Numbered from the stretch's first letter, positions 1 to 7,355 are shown. The stretch is 14,932 bases of DNA from an uncultured Moraxella sp. (GCA_927911235.1 CAKMOY010000128.1:1-14932); one strand, 5' to 3'. Made by a program: numbers and translations. The notes: a model not told the origin generated them from the letters alone.

Positions 1-52
1 TTGCTAGCTTGTTATTTATATAGTCTTTATTTGAATAAAATAGGATAATATT

Positions 53-1450
53 ATGGCTGATAATAATTATATTCCTGTACATGAGATTGATGCGACTAAA
101 AAGCGGGTTCACCCTCGTTTTGTGACAGGTTTTTATCAAAATATCCGTGTTGTCAGTATGTATTTTTTGTTTGTGCTGTTTTTGGTGTTGCCTTGGATTC
201 GTTATGAAGGTCGTCAGGCGATTTGGTTTGATTTTACAGGACAACGTATTTATATTTTTGGCATGACATTTTTGCCTCAAGATATCTTTTTCTTTGCGTT
301 TTTCTTTATTATTGCGGCGTTTTCGTTGTTTTTTGTGACGGTTTATGCAGGTCGTGTATGGTGCGGTTATGCGTGTCCGCAGACGATTTGGACGCATATG
401 TATCAATATACTGAAAAGTTGGTGATTGGTGAGCGTAATAAGCAATTTAAGATGGATAAACAGCCTTGGAATGGTGAGAAGATTCTCAAGCGTGGGATTG
501 TTCAGGTTATTTGGGTGTTGATTGCAATTATTACGGCAACGACTTTTACCAGTTATGCGGTGGGTACGGATTATATGTACCATAGTTGGGCAACGCTTGC
601 GGGTATTCCTGTGCCAAACTGGAGTACGCTAACTTGGACTTCGTTGTTTATTTTTGGGTTTTGTACTTATATTAATGCAGGTTATATGCGTGAACATATG
701 TGTACGCATATTTGCCCTTACGGTCGTTTCCAAAGTGTAATGTTTGACAAAGATACTTTGATTGTGTCGTATGATTATAAGCGTGGCGAGCCACGTGGGG
801 CAAGAAAAAAAGGCAAAGAAGACCCAAGTCTTGGCGACTGCGTAAACTGCACAATGTGTGTGCAGGTGTGTCCGACTGGAATTGATATTCGTGATGGTTT
901 GCAAGTTGAGTGTATTCAATGTGCAGCGTGTATTGATGCGTGTAATGACATTATGGATAAGGTCGGTTTGCCACGTGGTTTGATTCGTTATTCTACTGAG
1001 CGTCAGTTAGAAGAAAATCAACCAAGTAAGATTTTGCGTCCACGTTTGTTTGCTTATATGTTTGTTTTGACAGCATTATTTGCAGGAGCGATTTTTACCT
1101 TATCAGGTCGTGTGCCGTTACAGCTAGACATTCGCCGAGACCGTAACCAATTATCATCGGTGAACGCTCAAGGCATGGTGGAAAATACTTATATTATTAA
1201 AATTACCAACAAAACTCAGCAGGCACACGAATACAGCATTCGTCTGTTGCCACAAGATGGTTTGAGTTTAGACAGCCGTTTTAAAACCATTCCACTTGAG
1301 CCAAGTGAGAGTTATGATATGCCAATCAGTATTATCGGCGACCCTAAAGTGATTACCCAAAGCAAAACACCAATTCAGCTTGAGGTTGTCAGCGTTGATG
1401 ATGGTGGTAAATATAAAGCTGTTAAAGAAAATGTCTTTACCACAGATTAA
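53..1450 (+). CDS. ccoG: Cytochrome c oxidase accessory protein CcoG (FixG/RdxA family, cbb3 oxidase assembly)
   Basis: This 465-residue polyferredoxin-type membrane protein acts in copper handling and assembly of cbb3-type cytochrome oxidase; in the family it is linked to Cu(II) to Cu(I) reduction. Hydrophobic segments lie near residues 34-50, 78-98, 147-168, 194-209 and 333-351. A CGYACPQT motif starts at residue 104 and a CTHICPYG motif at 217. Two 4Fe-4S binding sets are complete: C263/C266/C269/C273-P and C287/C290/C293/C297. The last ~110 residues after the final membrane segment match the Ig-like C-terminal domain usual in FixG. The ATG has an AGGA ribosome site at 42-45, seven bases upstream. 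A FixH-like gene follows, supporting the role. The length is normal for the family and no defect is seen. Identification is by motif and architecture and is very firm. Confidence 0.96.
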   Translation: MADNNYIPVHEIDATKKRVHPRFVTGFYQNIRVVSMYFLFVLFLVLPWIRYEGRQAIWFDFTGQRIYIFGMTFLPQDIFFFAFFFIIAAFSLFFVTVYAGRVWCGYACPQTIWTHMYQYTEKLVIGERNKQFKMDKQPWNGEKILKRGIVQVIWVLIAIITATTFTSYAVGTDYMYHSWATLAGIPVPNWSTLTWTSLFIFGFCTYINAGYMREHMCTHICPYGRFQSVMFDKDTLIVSYDYKRGEPRGARKKGKEDPSLGDCVNCTMCVQVCPTGIDIRDGLQVECIQCAACIDACNDIMDKVGLPRGLIRYSTERQLEENQPSKILRPRLFAYMFVLTALFAGAIFTLSGRVPLQLDIRRDRNQLSSVNAQGMVENTYIIKITNKTQQAHEYSIRLLPQDGLSLDSRFKTIPLEPSESYDMPISIIGDPKVITQSKTPIQLEVVSVDDGGKYKAVKENVFTTD

Positions 1451-1466
1451 TAATGTTGATTTTTAT

Positions 1467-1498
1467 AAAAGCCAACTTGATAAAAAGTTGGCTTTTTT
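1467..1498 (+). terminator. Intrinsic terminator after ccoG
   Basis: A perfect 12-bp inverted repeat has arms 1467-1478 and 1485-1496 around a 6-base loop GATAAA. The core is GCCAACTT/AAGTTGGC and a run of six T (1493-1498) ends the structure. The A-tract on the other side could let it work on both strands. It separates ccoG from the FixH-like gene, which has its own promoter just downstream. Confidence 0.85.
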
Positions 1499-1530
1499 CA
1501 TAGTTTTATAAAAAATTTTGTGCGAATTTT

Positions 1531-1555
1531 TGTTATAATGATTTTTTGTTATAAT
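1531..1555 (+). promoter_or_regulatory. Duplicated extended -10 promoter upstream of the FixH-like gene
   Basis: Two exact copies of TGTTATAAT (extended -10, TGnTATAAT) lie at 1531-1539 and 1547-1555, 16 bp apart, each within a repeated TTTTTGTTATAAT unit. Neither has a good -35, which is common for extended -10 promoters. Predicted starts near 1546 and 1562 would give leaders of about 20-40 bases. Position directly after a terminator and before the gene supports the call; there is no experimental evidence. Confidence 0.6.
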
Positions 1556-1583
1556 AATACTTTTAAAAAAATTGAGAAATGTT

Positions 1584-2144
1584 ATGTCAAATTCAACCGA
1601 TACCCAACAAAAACCCATCTCAAAACTTTGGTACAAAAATTATATGGTTTGGATTTTTGTCATTGGCATTCCTGTATTTGTGGTCATTGCCTGTATTTGG
1701 TTTATTTTTTATTCGGTGCAAATCAAAGATTCTACCGTGCGTGATGACTGGTATATGGACGGCAAAACCCTGTACGCAGATGTATCAAAAGATAAATTGG
1801 CACATGATTTAAAATTATCAGGCGAAATGACAATTAACCAACAAAATGTCAGTTTTGTATTACACCCCAGCCAATCACCTGATTTTAAAATCCCTGATAC
1901 ATTAAATGTACAAATTTCGCACGCCACCCAAATCCAAAAAGACCGTGATTTTGTTATCAAACGTCAAGCCAATTCGCCACAAATCACCTACACAGGGCAA
2001 GTACAACTAGACGATGGCAAAGGCAAATATTATATCATCGTCCATAACCCAGACAACAATTGGCGACTGCAAACCACCCACGAATTGCCAAGCAATCAAG
2101 CGGTAAAATTTGCCCCCTTAACGTCTTTTGACGACAAAAAATAA
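1584..2144 (+). CDS. ccoH: FixH/CcoH family protein (cbb3 oxidase assembly)
   Basis: This 186-residue protein has a short N-terminal cytoplasmic stretch, one membrane segment (about residues 20-44, WIFVIGIPVFVVIACIWFIF) and a roughly 140-residue periplasmic domain beginning with a DDWYMDGKTL-type motif typical of FixH proteins. FixH/CcoH binds and stabilises the cbb3 oxidase, or helps supply copper to it. Its position directly after ccoG fits the usual ccoGH order. I place the start at the ATG at 1584 because a GAGA ribosome site (1574-1577) sits six bases upstream; an in-frame TTG at 1572 would lack one. It has its own promoter, so it may be expressed separately from ccoG. The family call rests on architecture, motif and neighbour; the sequence is divergent, so the symbol is moderately certain. 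Confidence 0.8.
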   Translation: MSNSTDTQQKPISKLWYKNYMVWIFVIGIPVFVVIACIWFIFYSVQIKDSTVRDDWYMDGKTLYADVSKDKLAHDLKLSGEMTINQQNVSFVLHPSQSPDFKIPDTLNVQISHATQIQKDRDFVIKRQANSPQITYTGQVQLDDGKGKYYIIVHNPDNNWRLQTTHELPSNQAVKFAPLTSFDDKK

Positions 2145-2403
2145 GTGATTAAAATAGATTAGGATTAAATTCCACGCCATTTTCGTAAAGCTTTTAAACA
2201 TAGAGTTAAAGCGAAACCTTACGAAGCAATGCCACTTATTTTTGATAAAAATATAAATTGTTACTTATCAATGCCATTGTGTTTTCTTAAAACATATTGG
2301 CTTGATTCACAATTGTGGTTTTTTATTTTAGTTTTTCTTGATAATTTACAATAAGTTAGTTTTTTTTGTAGTATATAATGACTGCTAATCTATGCAAACC
2401 CAA
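2145..2403. other. Intergenic region between convergent genes, with an imperfect inverted repeat
   Basis: No gene is supported here. The one structure seen is an imperfect inverted repeat at 2182-2225: outer arms TTCGTAA/TTACGAA and inner arms GCTTTTAA/TTAAAGC. It could serve as a weak shared terminator for the FixH-like gene and the ParA-like gene. No T-run of terminator type follows it directly. Confidence 0.5.
2182..2225. repeat. Imperfect inverted repeat (hairpin-forming)
   Basis: Outer arms TTCGTAA (2182-2188) and TTACGAA (2219-2225) are exact complements; inner arms GCTTTTAA (2190-2197) and TTAAAGC (2206-2212) pair with one bulged T. The right flank continues as GAAGCAATGCC, related to GAAGCAGTGCT inside the GC-rich repeat at 4822-4832, so it may be a remnant of a dispersed repeat family. 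Confidence 0.5.
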
Positions 2404-3111
2404 TCACTCATACCAAACGCTATTTTTGACGATTTTTTCTTTTAACACCTGTGTATCATCTATCAATACATCTAAAATCGGTTGCCATTGTTGTTGCATT
2501 TCACGATACGGTTTTTGGGTTTTATCAAGCACCGACAACCCATGCTCCGCCAACAACTGATAAATACTCCGCTCGCTAATCCATGCCAACGGTATTTCAC
2601 CGATTTTATCAAACATCTGCAACGCCTTATCAGTCGGTTCGCCATCTAACAAAAACTGACTACGCACCCGATTAGCCACCAAATAAATCGCCACTTTGCC
2701 TTTTTTGACCCGTTTGATTTCTTCTAAATTCTTTAAAAACCGTTTGGTACTGTCCACATCAAAAAAAGACGGTATTGCGGGAATCAACACAATTTTACAT
2801 TCAGCCACCAGTTGTGCCAGTTTTTCCGCCCCCATCGCCCCTTGTCCATCAATAATCAGCCAATCATTTTTGTCAGTATTTTCAGGCAGATTGCCGATAT
2901 TTCGCTCATCCCGCCAGTCCAAAGCGGTAATCGGTGCGACTGTTTTTGGGCGAATTTTTAGCCAACGCAGGCTGGATTTTTGTGGGTCGGTATCTGCCAA
3001 AAAAATCTGTTGCTCATCGGTATACAGATTTGCCAAAGCAGTGGCAAGATTGGTTGCGATGGAAGTTTTGCCACAACCGCCTTTTTGGTTAGCAATCAAA
3101 ATTTTATTCAT
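2404..3111 (-). CDS. ParA/Soj-family ATPase (orphan, no adjacent ParB)
   Basis: This 235-residue protein carries the deviant Walker A motif K10-GGCGKTS17 of ParA/MinD/Soj ATPases, an ADTDPQKSS switch segment at 39-47, and a WLIIDGQG Walker B-like strand ending at D88. The length is typical for a small chromosomal or plasmid-type ParA without an N-terminal DNA-binding extension. Such proteins bind ATP, dimerise on DNA and position DNA or protein cargo. No parB and no parS-like repeat is visible next door, so the cargo is unknown. I use the ATG at 3111: an AAAGGGG ribosome site (3121-3127) lies nine bases upstream, while the longer reading to 3132 would start with TTG. It is divergent from the lipoprotein gene. 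The superfamily is certain; the cellular role is not. Confidence 0.88.
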   Translation of the reverse strand: MNKILIANQKGGCGKTSIATNLATALANLYTDEQQIFLADTDPQKSSLRWLKIRPKTVAPITALDWRDERNIGNLPENTDKNDWLIIDGQGAMGAEKLAQLVAECKIVLIPAIPSFFDVDSTKRFLKNLEEIKRVKKGKVAIYLVANRVRSQFLLDGEPTDKALQMFDKIGEIPLAWISERSIYQLLAEHGLSVLDKTQKPYREMQQQWQPILDVLIDDTQVLKEKIVKNSVWYE

Positions 3112-3196
3112 ATTTTTATGCCCCTTTGTCAAAAACGTTACAAAAAATCATTTATTTATTTTATAATAACATATAACTTTCATGATGAGAATTTTG

Positions 3197-3718
3197 ATGA
3201 AAAATCAAATGCTGTTTTGTACTGTTGCCTTGACCATATTCAGTTTAACAGGCTGTGCCACCACACCAAAACCCACTTTAACCGCCACCCAATGCCAATC
3301 TGCCAACTGGCAGGCGATTGGTTATCAAGATGGGCTGTTGGGGCGTTCGGCGGATTTTATCCAAAAACACCGCGAGGCGTGCGGTAGCTTACCTGTCGTA
3401 AAAACCGAGTGGCAACAAGGGCGTGAGGCGGGTTTACAAAAATATTGTACGCCTTTGCGTGCCTATCAACTTGGGCGAGAGGGCTTTGCCTTTAACAATG
3501 TGTGTCCACCTGATATGACGCTGGATTTGTTAAAATCGCATGACGAGGGCTATGCCCATTATCAGCGTGAGCGTGCCTTGCAGGATTTTTATTATAACGA
3601 CTGGTATCCGTTTGGCTGGGGGCGTTATCCTTATGGTTTGATGTTGCCACGCCGATTTGTCAGCCCAACATTGCCAAATTATGTGGATTTGCCAGCCGAT
3701 ACCAAAACCACGCCATAA
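3197..3718 (+). CDS. DUF2799-like lipoprotein
   Basis: This is a predicted lipoprotein of 173 residues. A lysine near the N-terminus and a hydrophobic stretch are followed by the lipobox LTGC, with the lipidated cysteine at residue 20. The mature part is rich in aromatic and charged residues and has repeated GYQDG, GREAG and GREGF-type segments and an HDEGY segment, with several cysteines (AC, YC, VC) that may form disulfides. This pattern matches DUF2799 proteins, which have no known function. I prefer the ATG at 3197 because GAGAAT (3187-3192) precedes it; the in-frame ATGs at 3182 and 3185 have no ribosome site. It lies 18 bases before the next gene and probably shares its transcript. A TATAAT at 3162-3167 may be its -10. 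No defect is seen. Confidence 0.8.
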   Translation: MKNQMLFCTVALTIFSLTGCATTPKPTLTATQCQSANWQAIGYQDGLLGRSADFIQKHREACGSLPVVKTEWQQGREAGLQKYCTPLRAYQLGREGFAFNNVCPPDMTLDLLKSHDEGYAHYQRERALQDFYYNDWYPFGWGRYPYGLMLPRRFVSPTLPNYVDLPADTKTTP

Positions 3719-3736
3719 TTTTGCAAAAGGATTTTT

Positions 3737-4759
3737 ATGGAAAATTGTTTAAAAACAATACTATGCGGTTTGACAAGTTTGCCGATATTGGCATTTGCTC
3801 AAGAGATTAATCAAGATAACCATGTTTTGCCAAATGATTTTGACAAAAATTATGGTATTTTTTTACCCCAAGAACAACCAAATAACAGTTGGGTAGATAA
3901 AAAACACGAACAAACAGGCAAAATCCTTGATAAAATAGCTCAAACAATGGATGATTGGTTTGGCACAACCGACCCAAACAAACCTGCCAATGCCAGTTTG
4001 CGTCTGATATCGGACACCAGTTGGAATGAAACGGACGGCACGACCAGTAAAATCCGCGTGCGAGGCAAAGTCAAACTACCCACGTTAGAACGTAGACTAA
4101 GCATCGTATTTGGGGACGAGCGTCTTGACGATGTGGCAAATCGTACCAACATTCACGCCCCACTACCCCAAAATCAGTTAGACCCAAACAGCACTTTTAA
4201 ACAAGATGTCAAAGAACATTCGTCTTTGGCGGTGCGTTGGTCGGATTTTAGTGAAAAATTGCCGTTTGACACCGACTTTGACATTGGTATTCGTTCGCAT
4301 GGCAACATTTTTGCGAAGGTGCAAGCGAGCAAAGATTGGCAATTAAACGAGCAAACACGGCTGTTTACCGAGCAAACCTACCGTTATAGCAAGCGTGATA
4401 AAAACGAATTTTTTAGTTATTGGGAAGTCAATTATCAACAAGACAGCAATACCACGATTAGTTTGCCGTTCAATGTTCATTATCAAGACAACAGCGATGA
4501 TGATTTTGATTGGAATTCATCACTTTTGCACACGCATTTTTATAAAAATCAACGAAAGTTTAGTTATGGCTTATATACGGACGGTCATATCAATGACAAT
4601 CAAATGACAACCAACCGCAAAGGCGTGGTCGCTTCATGGCGACAACCGATTTGGAAAGATTGGTTATTTTTGCAAACTGATATTGATTATTTAGACAACA
4701 AGCGTGAAAACCGTGACCATGAGATCGGTGGTTTATTGCGATTAGAAGCGATTTTTTAA
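3737..4759 (+). CDS. Secreted protein of unknown function, probably outer-membrane beta-barrel
   Basis: I do not recognise this 340-residue protein. It begins with a signal peptide (hydrophobic TILCGLTSLPILAFA, cleavage likely after residue 21 before QEINQ). After a polar spacer and a segment around DKIAQTMDDWFG, the rest alternates polar and hydrophobic residues with many Tyr, Trp, Arg and Asp, and ends in phenylalanine (LLRLEAIF), features of outer-membrane barrel proteins. There are no cysteines after the signal peptide. AAAAGGA (3725-3731) precedes the ATG by five bases, so the start is firm. It follows the DUF2799-like lipoprotein gene by 18 bases, and the two probably form a small envelope operon. 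A secreted soluble protein remains possible. A structure prediction showing a barrel of 8 or more strands would decide. Confidence 0.75.
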   Translation: MENCLKTILCGLTSLPILAFAQEINQDNHVLPNDFDKNYGIFLPQEQPNNSWVDKKHEQTGKILDKIAQTMDDWFGTTDPNKPANASLRLISDTSWNETDGTTSKIRVRGKVKLPTLERRLSIVFGDERLDDVANRTNIHAPLPQNQLDPNSTFKQDVKEHSSLAVRWSDFSEKLPFDTDFDIGIRSHGNIFAKVQASKDWQLNEQTRLFTEQTYRYSKRDKNEFFSYWEVNYQQDSNTTISLPFNVHYQDNSDDDFDWNSSLLHTHFYKNQRKFSYGLYTDGHINDNQMTTNRKGVVASWRQPIWKDWLFLQTDIDYLDNKRENRDHEIGGLLRLEAIF

Positions 4760-4807
4760 ACAAATTTTTAATTCTTAAATCATAAATCTAATTTATTGAT
4801 TTTATTG

Positions 4808-4892
4808 CCCCACCCTCTTGCGAAGCAGTGCTTCTCATCCTCAAGGGGGAGGGAACTCCCCTTCCATTGGGAGGGGCTGGGGGAGGGTGTTG
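4808..4892. repeat. GC-rich palindromic repeat element with G-quadruplex motif
   Basis: An 85-bp GC-rich block sits in otherwise AT-rich intergenic DNA. It has outer CACCCTC (4811-4817) and GAGGGTG (4883-4889) arms, a 13-bp palindrome GAAGCAGTGCTTC (4822-4834), a GGGGGAG/CTCCCC hairpin around 4845-4861, and a G-rich tail. The plus strand at 4869-4887 reads GGG-A-GGGG-CT-GGGGG-A-GGG, a canonical four-tract G-quadruplex motif. The composition suggests a dispersed MITE-like or REP-like repeat, but copy number cannot be seen here. Confidence 0.65.
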
Positions 4893-4932
4893 TTGAGAGT
4901 GACCTAAATTTTAACATTTTAACAATCAAGTA

Positions 4933-4969
4933 AAAAAAATGAACGCATACATAACACGTCCATTTTTTT
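4933..4969. terminator. Bidirectional intrinsic terminator between convergent genes
   Basis: Arms 4933-4945 (A7 then TGAACG) and 4957-4969 (CGTCCA then T7) pair over 13 positions with one mismatch, around an 11-base loop. The A-tract and T-tract make it a terminator on both strands. It can end the minus-strand gene starting at 5324 and read-through from the plus-strand secreted-protein gene. Confidence 0.75.
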
Positions 4970-4988
4970 GAACATTTTTTGTTAAATG

Positions 4989-5324
4989 TTATTGCACATC
5001 TTCTGTAGCAAAATTAAAATATTTGGACTTGGTGTTGGTGATTTTTTCCACCGCTTCAATTACTTCTTCCACGATATCATCATACACACCATAATGTAAT
5101 TCATTGCGAAATGAAGTAAACGGGCTTTTTCGCAAACCAGAACGCACTTCGGTAATGCCGTTTTTGTGATAAATAAAGTCCACTTTGCCATCGCTATTTA
5201 GCACACAGCTCAAACGCCCATCTTGCACCACCATGTCCACACGCTCAGGCATAAAAATATATTCGCTGACGTTTAGGGTTTTGTCTTCAACTGCTTTGAC
5301 AAACAAAGATTTTAAATCAACCAT
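4989..5324 (-). CDS. Small conserved-looking hypothetical protein (111 aa)
   Basis: I do not recognise this 111-residue acidic protein. It has no signal peptide and no membrane segment, so it is probably cytoplasmic. The middle alternates hydrophobic and charged residues (VDMVVQDGRLSCVL, KVDFIYHKNGITEV), suggesting a beta-sheet core. The C-terminal half, YDDIVEEVIEAVEKI, looks like an amphipathic helix. A clear AAGGATT ribosome site (5329-5335) precedes the ATG, and a strong terminator follows the stop. Together with codon use like that of its neighbours, this supports a real gene. It is transcribed alone, divergent from the gene at 5507. A TACAAT at 5360-5365 may be its -10. No function is proposed. 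Confidence 0.7.
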   Translation of the reverse strand: MVDLKSLFVKAVEDKTLNVSEYIFMPERVDMVVQDGRLSCVLNSDGKVDFIYHKNGITEVRSGLRKSPFTSFRNELHYGVYDDIVEEVIEAVEKITNTKSKYFNFATEDVQ

Positions 5325-5414
5325 TTTTAATCCTTAAAATTTAAAAAAACTATGGCGTTATTGTACCAAACTTCAGTGTAAAAATCTGTAAATGATTGGC
5401 AATATTCTGTTATC

Positions 5415-5442
5415 TTTACTTTATCAAATTTTGGACTATAAT
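5415..5442 (+). promoter_or_regulatory. Candidate sigma70 promoter for the 5507 gene
   Basis: A perfect TATAAT (5437-5442) lies 16 bases after TTTACT (5415-5420, four of six matches to the -35 consensus). The predicted start near 5449 gives a leader of about 58 bases before the ATG at 5507. Confidence 0.5.
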
Positions 5443-5506
5443 ACTTAGAAAGATTTTATTTTTCGCCCAATTTTTCCAAATATTTTAACCATAAAAAGGC
5501 ACAACA

Positions 5507-6553
5507 ATGGCAAAAAAACGCAAGAAAAAAATGGCAAAACACCCTGTTCAAGCAAGTCGTTTTAGCTATTTGTCGGAACACGCCATTTTACGCCTACGGC
5601 AACGCACCCAACTACAGCCCAACGAAATGAACCATTTGCTTGACAATCATGGTTATTTTCGGCTTGGCTCGCACGCAGGGTTTCACCGTGAACATTTGTT
5701 GTTTTATAGCCCAAAAGATGACACTTGTTTTGTCGCCATTCAAGACCACCGCATGGGCAAAGTCGTTACCATTTTACCGACCAATTATCACAAAAATTTG
5801 GCATGGACAGTTACCGAAAACGACTGCGAGCAGGCAAAATTGCAGTACGAGATTTATTATCAACAATATTTGGTAGAAAAGCCACCCGAAATCGCCCACC
5901 CGCCTGTCACGCCAAAACCACCGCCCAAAGTACAAAAATCGGCGGATATCGTGCTGACCTATCGGCTACACCATCACCAAGATGACCAAGCTCGCCTTGA
6001 GTTTTTGGGCAAAGAAGGCAAACGCAAAAAAGCCAAATTTATTTTGACCGTGACTTATATTGGCATGGATTTAAAAATCAAACGCAAAACTTTGTTTAAT
6101 GTTAAAGCTGAAAAGTATGAGCATAATACGGCGTTGTTGTGGCAAGATTCTGCTATTTTGACCAAAATTGATGACACCATTGCCAAAAAAAACCTACACG
6201 CCAATGCCATTTTTTTGTTAGAAGTGTTAAATCGTGACAAAAATTTGATAGATTATTTGACCTTTAGAGAGCATTACGAGGCGGTCATCTTTGTGCAGGG
6301 TTATTTGGTAAAACGTCAAGCCATGTATGACTTGTTACGCACCTTGGATTTTAATCAACAACAGTTAATCTTTTTACCAAAATGGCAACATTATCCAAGA
6401 TTGACTTTTAACAATCAAAAATTGACGCACAATAAAAAATCACCCCGCAAAAAACAGCTTGCCAAGGTGATTTTTATGTTAATTTTATTAACCTTAATTT
6501 ATCAAGTATTTAAACAAAAAATCAAAGGTTTGTTTAGAAAAATTCATTTTTAA
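5507..6553 (+). CDS. Hypothetical protein with basic N-terminus and C-terminal membrane segment
   Basis: I do not recognise this 348-residue protein with certainty. It opens with a strongly basic stretch (MAKKRKKKMAKH). A compact domain over about residues 17-115 has an SEHAILRLRQRT motif followed by alternating strands ending in VVTILPTNYH; the HA..R..QR pattern recalls DUF4258/ParE-like small folds, but I cannot confirm this. A proline-rich linker lies near 125-140 (PPVTPKPPPKVQK). A second globular domain follows, then a single hydrophobic segment near 319-335 (VIFMLILLTLIYQVF) and a basic tail, which suggests tail anchoring in the inner membrane. AAAAAGG (5493-5499) supports the start. 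It stands alone and converges on the ABC operon, with eight bases between the two reading frames. A two-domain membrane-tethered nucleic-acid-binding or ribonuclease-like protein is speculation. Confidence 0.72.
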   Translation: MAKKRKKKMAKHPVQASRFSYLSEHAILRLRQRTQLQPNEMNHLLDNHGYFRLGSHAGFHREHLLFYSPKDDTCFVAIQDHRMGKVVTILPTNYHKNLAWTVTENDCEQAKLQYEIYYQQYLVEKPPEIAHPPVTPKPPPKVQKSADIVLTYRLHHHQDDQARLEFLGKEGKRKKAKFILTVTYIGMDLKIKRKTLFNVKAEKYEHNTALLWQDSAILTKIDDTIAKKNLHANAIFLLEVLNRDKNLIDYLTFREHYEAVIFVQGYLVKRQAMYDLLRTLDFNQQQLIFLPKWQHYPRLTFNNQKLTHNKKSPRKKQLAKVIFMLILLTLIYQVFKQKIKGLFRKIHF

Positions 6554-6576
6554 TTTTAAATTAACTTAAAATTAAA
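6549..6576. terminator. AT-only inverted repeat spanning both convergent stop codons
   Basis: Exact 11-bp arms TTTAATTTTAA (6549-6559) and TTAAAATTAAA (6566-6576) surround a 6-base loop. The element includes the stop of the plus-strand gene (6551-6553) and that of the ABC ATPase gene (6561-6563). With no G-C pairs the stem is weak, so its role as a bidirectional terminator is tentative. Confidence 0.4.
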
Positions 6577-7355
6577 CTGTCGTCTTCTATCACTTCGCCA
6601 CGAGTTTTTTCAAACATATCTAACAAATCATGCACCGTCATGCCTTGCCGTTGTTCACCTGACACATCAAGGACGACTTGCCCTTGGTGTAACATCACTG
6701 TGCGTGTGCCATGTGTCAAGGCTTGTTGCATGGAGTGCGTTACCATCATGGCGGTCAAGTTGTTGTCTTTGACGATTTTGTCGGTCAATTGCAGTACAAA
6801 ACTGGCGGTTTTTGGGTCAAGGGCGGCGGTGTGTTCATCTAGCAGTAGGATTTTTGATGGTTGCAAACTTGCCATCAGTAGGCTCACCGCCTGACGTTGT
6901 CCGCCTGATAATAACCCCATGCGGTCGGTCAAACGGTTTTCCAAGCCCAATTTTAAAATCGCCAGTTTTTCTCTGAATATTTCTCGGTTTTTGCTGTTCA
7001 ATGCCGATTTTAAAAAGCGACTTTCGCCACGCTTGTACGCCAATGCCATGTTTTCTTCAATGGTTAAACCTTCGCAAGTGCCTGCCATTGGGTCTTGGAA
7101 TACACGAGCGACCCAGTTGGCTCGTTCGTGGGCAGATTTTTTGGTTACGTCAATGCCGTTTAGTGAAATTTTGCCACTATCTACTTTGATTGTACCTGCA
7201 ATGGTGTTCAAAAAAGTGGATTTTCCTGCACCGTTTGTACCGATAACAGTAACAAACTCGCCTTCTTCAATGCGAAGACTAATGCCACGCAACGCAGGAT
7301 TTTCAATCGGCGTGCCTGCATTAAACGTTAAACGTAAATTTTCAGCTTGCATCAT
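6561..7355 (-). CDS. ABC transporter ATP-binding protein (TrpXYZ-like importer)
   Basis: This 264-residue ATPase powers the importer encoded with it. All nucleotide-binding motifs are present: Walker A GTNGAGKST (39-47), Q-loop Q87 (VFQDPMAGT), signature LSGGQRQ (149-155), Walker B ILLLDE (169-174), D-loop ALD (178-180) and switch histidine H207 (VTHSM). The residue after the catalytic glutamate is histidine (DEHTAALD) rather than the usual proline or alanine, as I recall for the COG1101 family, whose relatives include the ATPase of putative tryptophan/tyrosine importers. The gene begins 12 bases after the permease stop; its AAGGA site (7365-7369) overlaps that stop codon, so the two are probably translationally coupled. 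The ATG at 7355 or the adjacent one at 7352 may be used. Function as an ABC ATPase is certain; the substrate is not known. Confidence 0.93.
   Translation of the reverse strand: MMQAENLRLTFNAGTPIENPALRGISLRIEEGEFVTVIGTNGAGKSTFLNTIAGTIKVDSGKISLNGIDVTKKSAHERANWVARVFQDPMAGTCEGLTIEENMALAYKRGESRFLKSALNSKNREIFREKLAILKLGLENRLTDRMGLLSGGQRQAVSLLMASLQPSKILLLDEHTAALDPKTASFVLQLTDKIVKDNNLTAMMVTHSMQQALTHGTRTVMLHQGQVVLDVSGEQRQGMTVHDLLDMFEKTRGEVIEDDSLILS

Noticed and set aside
629..919. Minus-strand open frame opposite ccoG
   Set aside because: It lies fully inside ccoG, whose iron-sulfur motifs prove the plus-strand frame; the translation is shadow-like and has no ribosome site.
2378..2560. Plus-strand 60-codon frame at the end of the ParA-like gene
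   Set aside because: It is mostly antisense to the ParA coding region, with no ribosome site and no recognisable features.
3112..3132. TTG start for the ParA-like gene adding seven residues
   Set aside because: The ATG at 3111 has an AAAGGGG ribosome site and places the Walker A motif at the usual position near residue 10.
4808..4892. A CRISPR repeat or IS end in the GC-rich block
   Set aside because: There is only one copy, no regularly spaced direct repeats, no transposase nearby and no clear target-site duplication.
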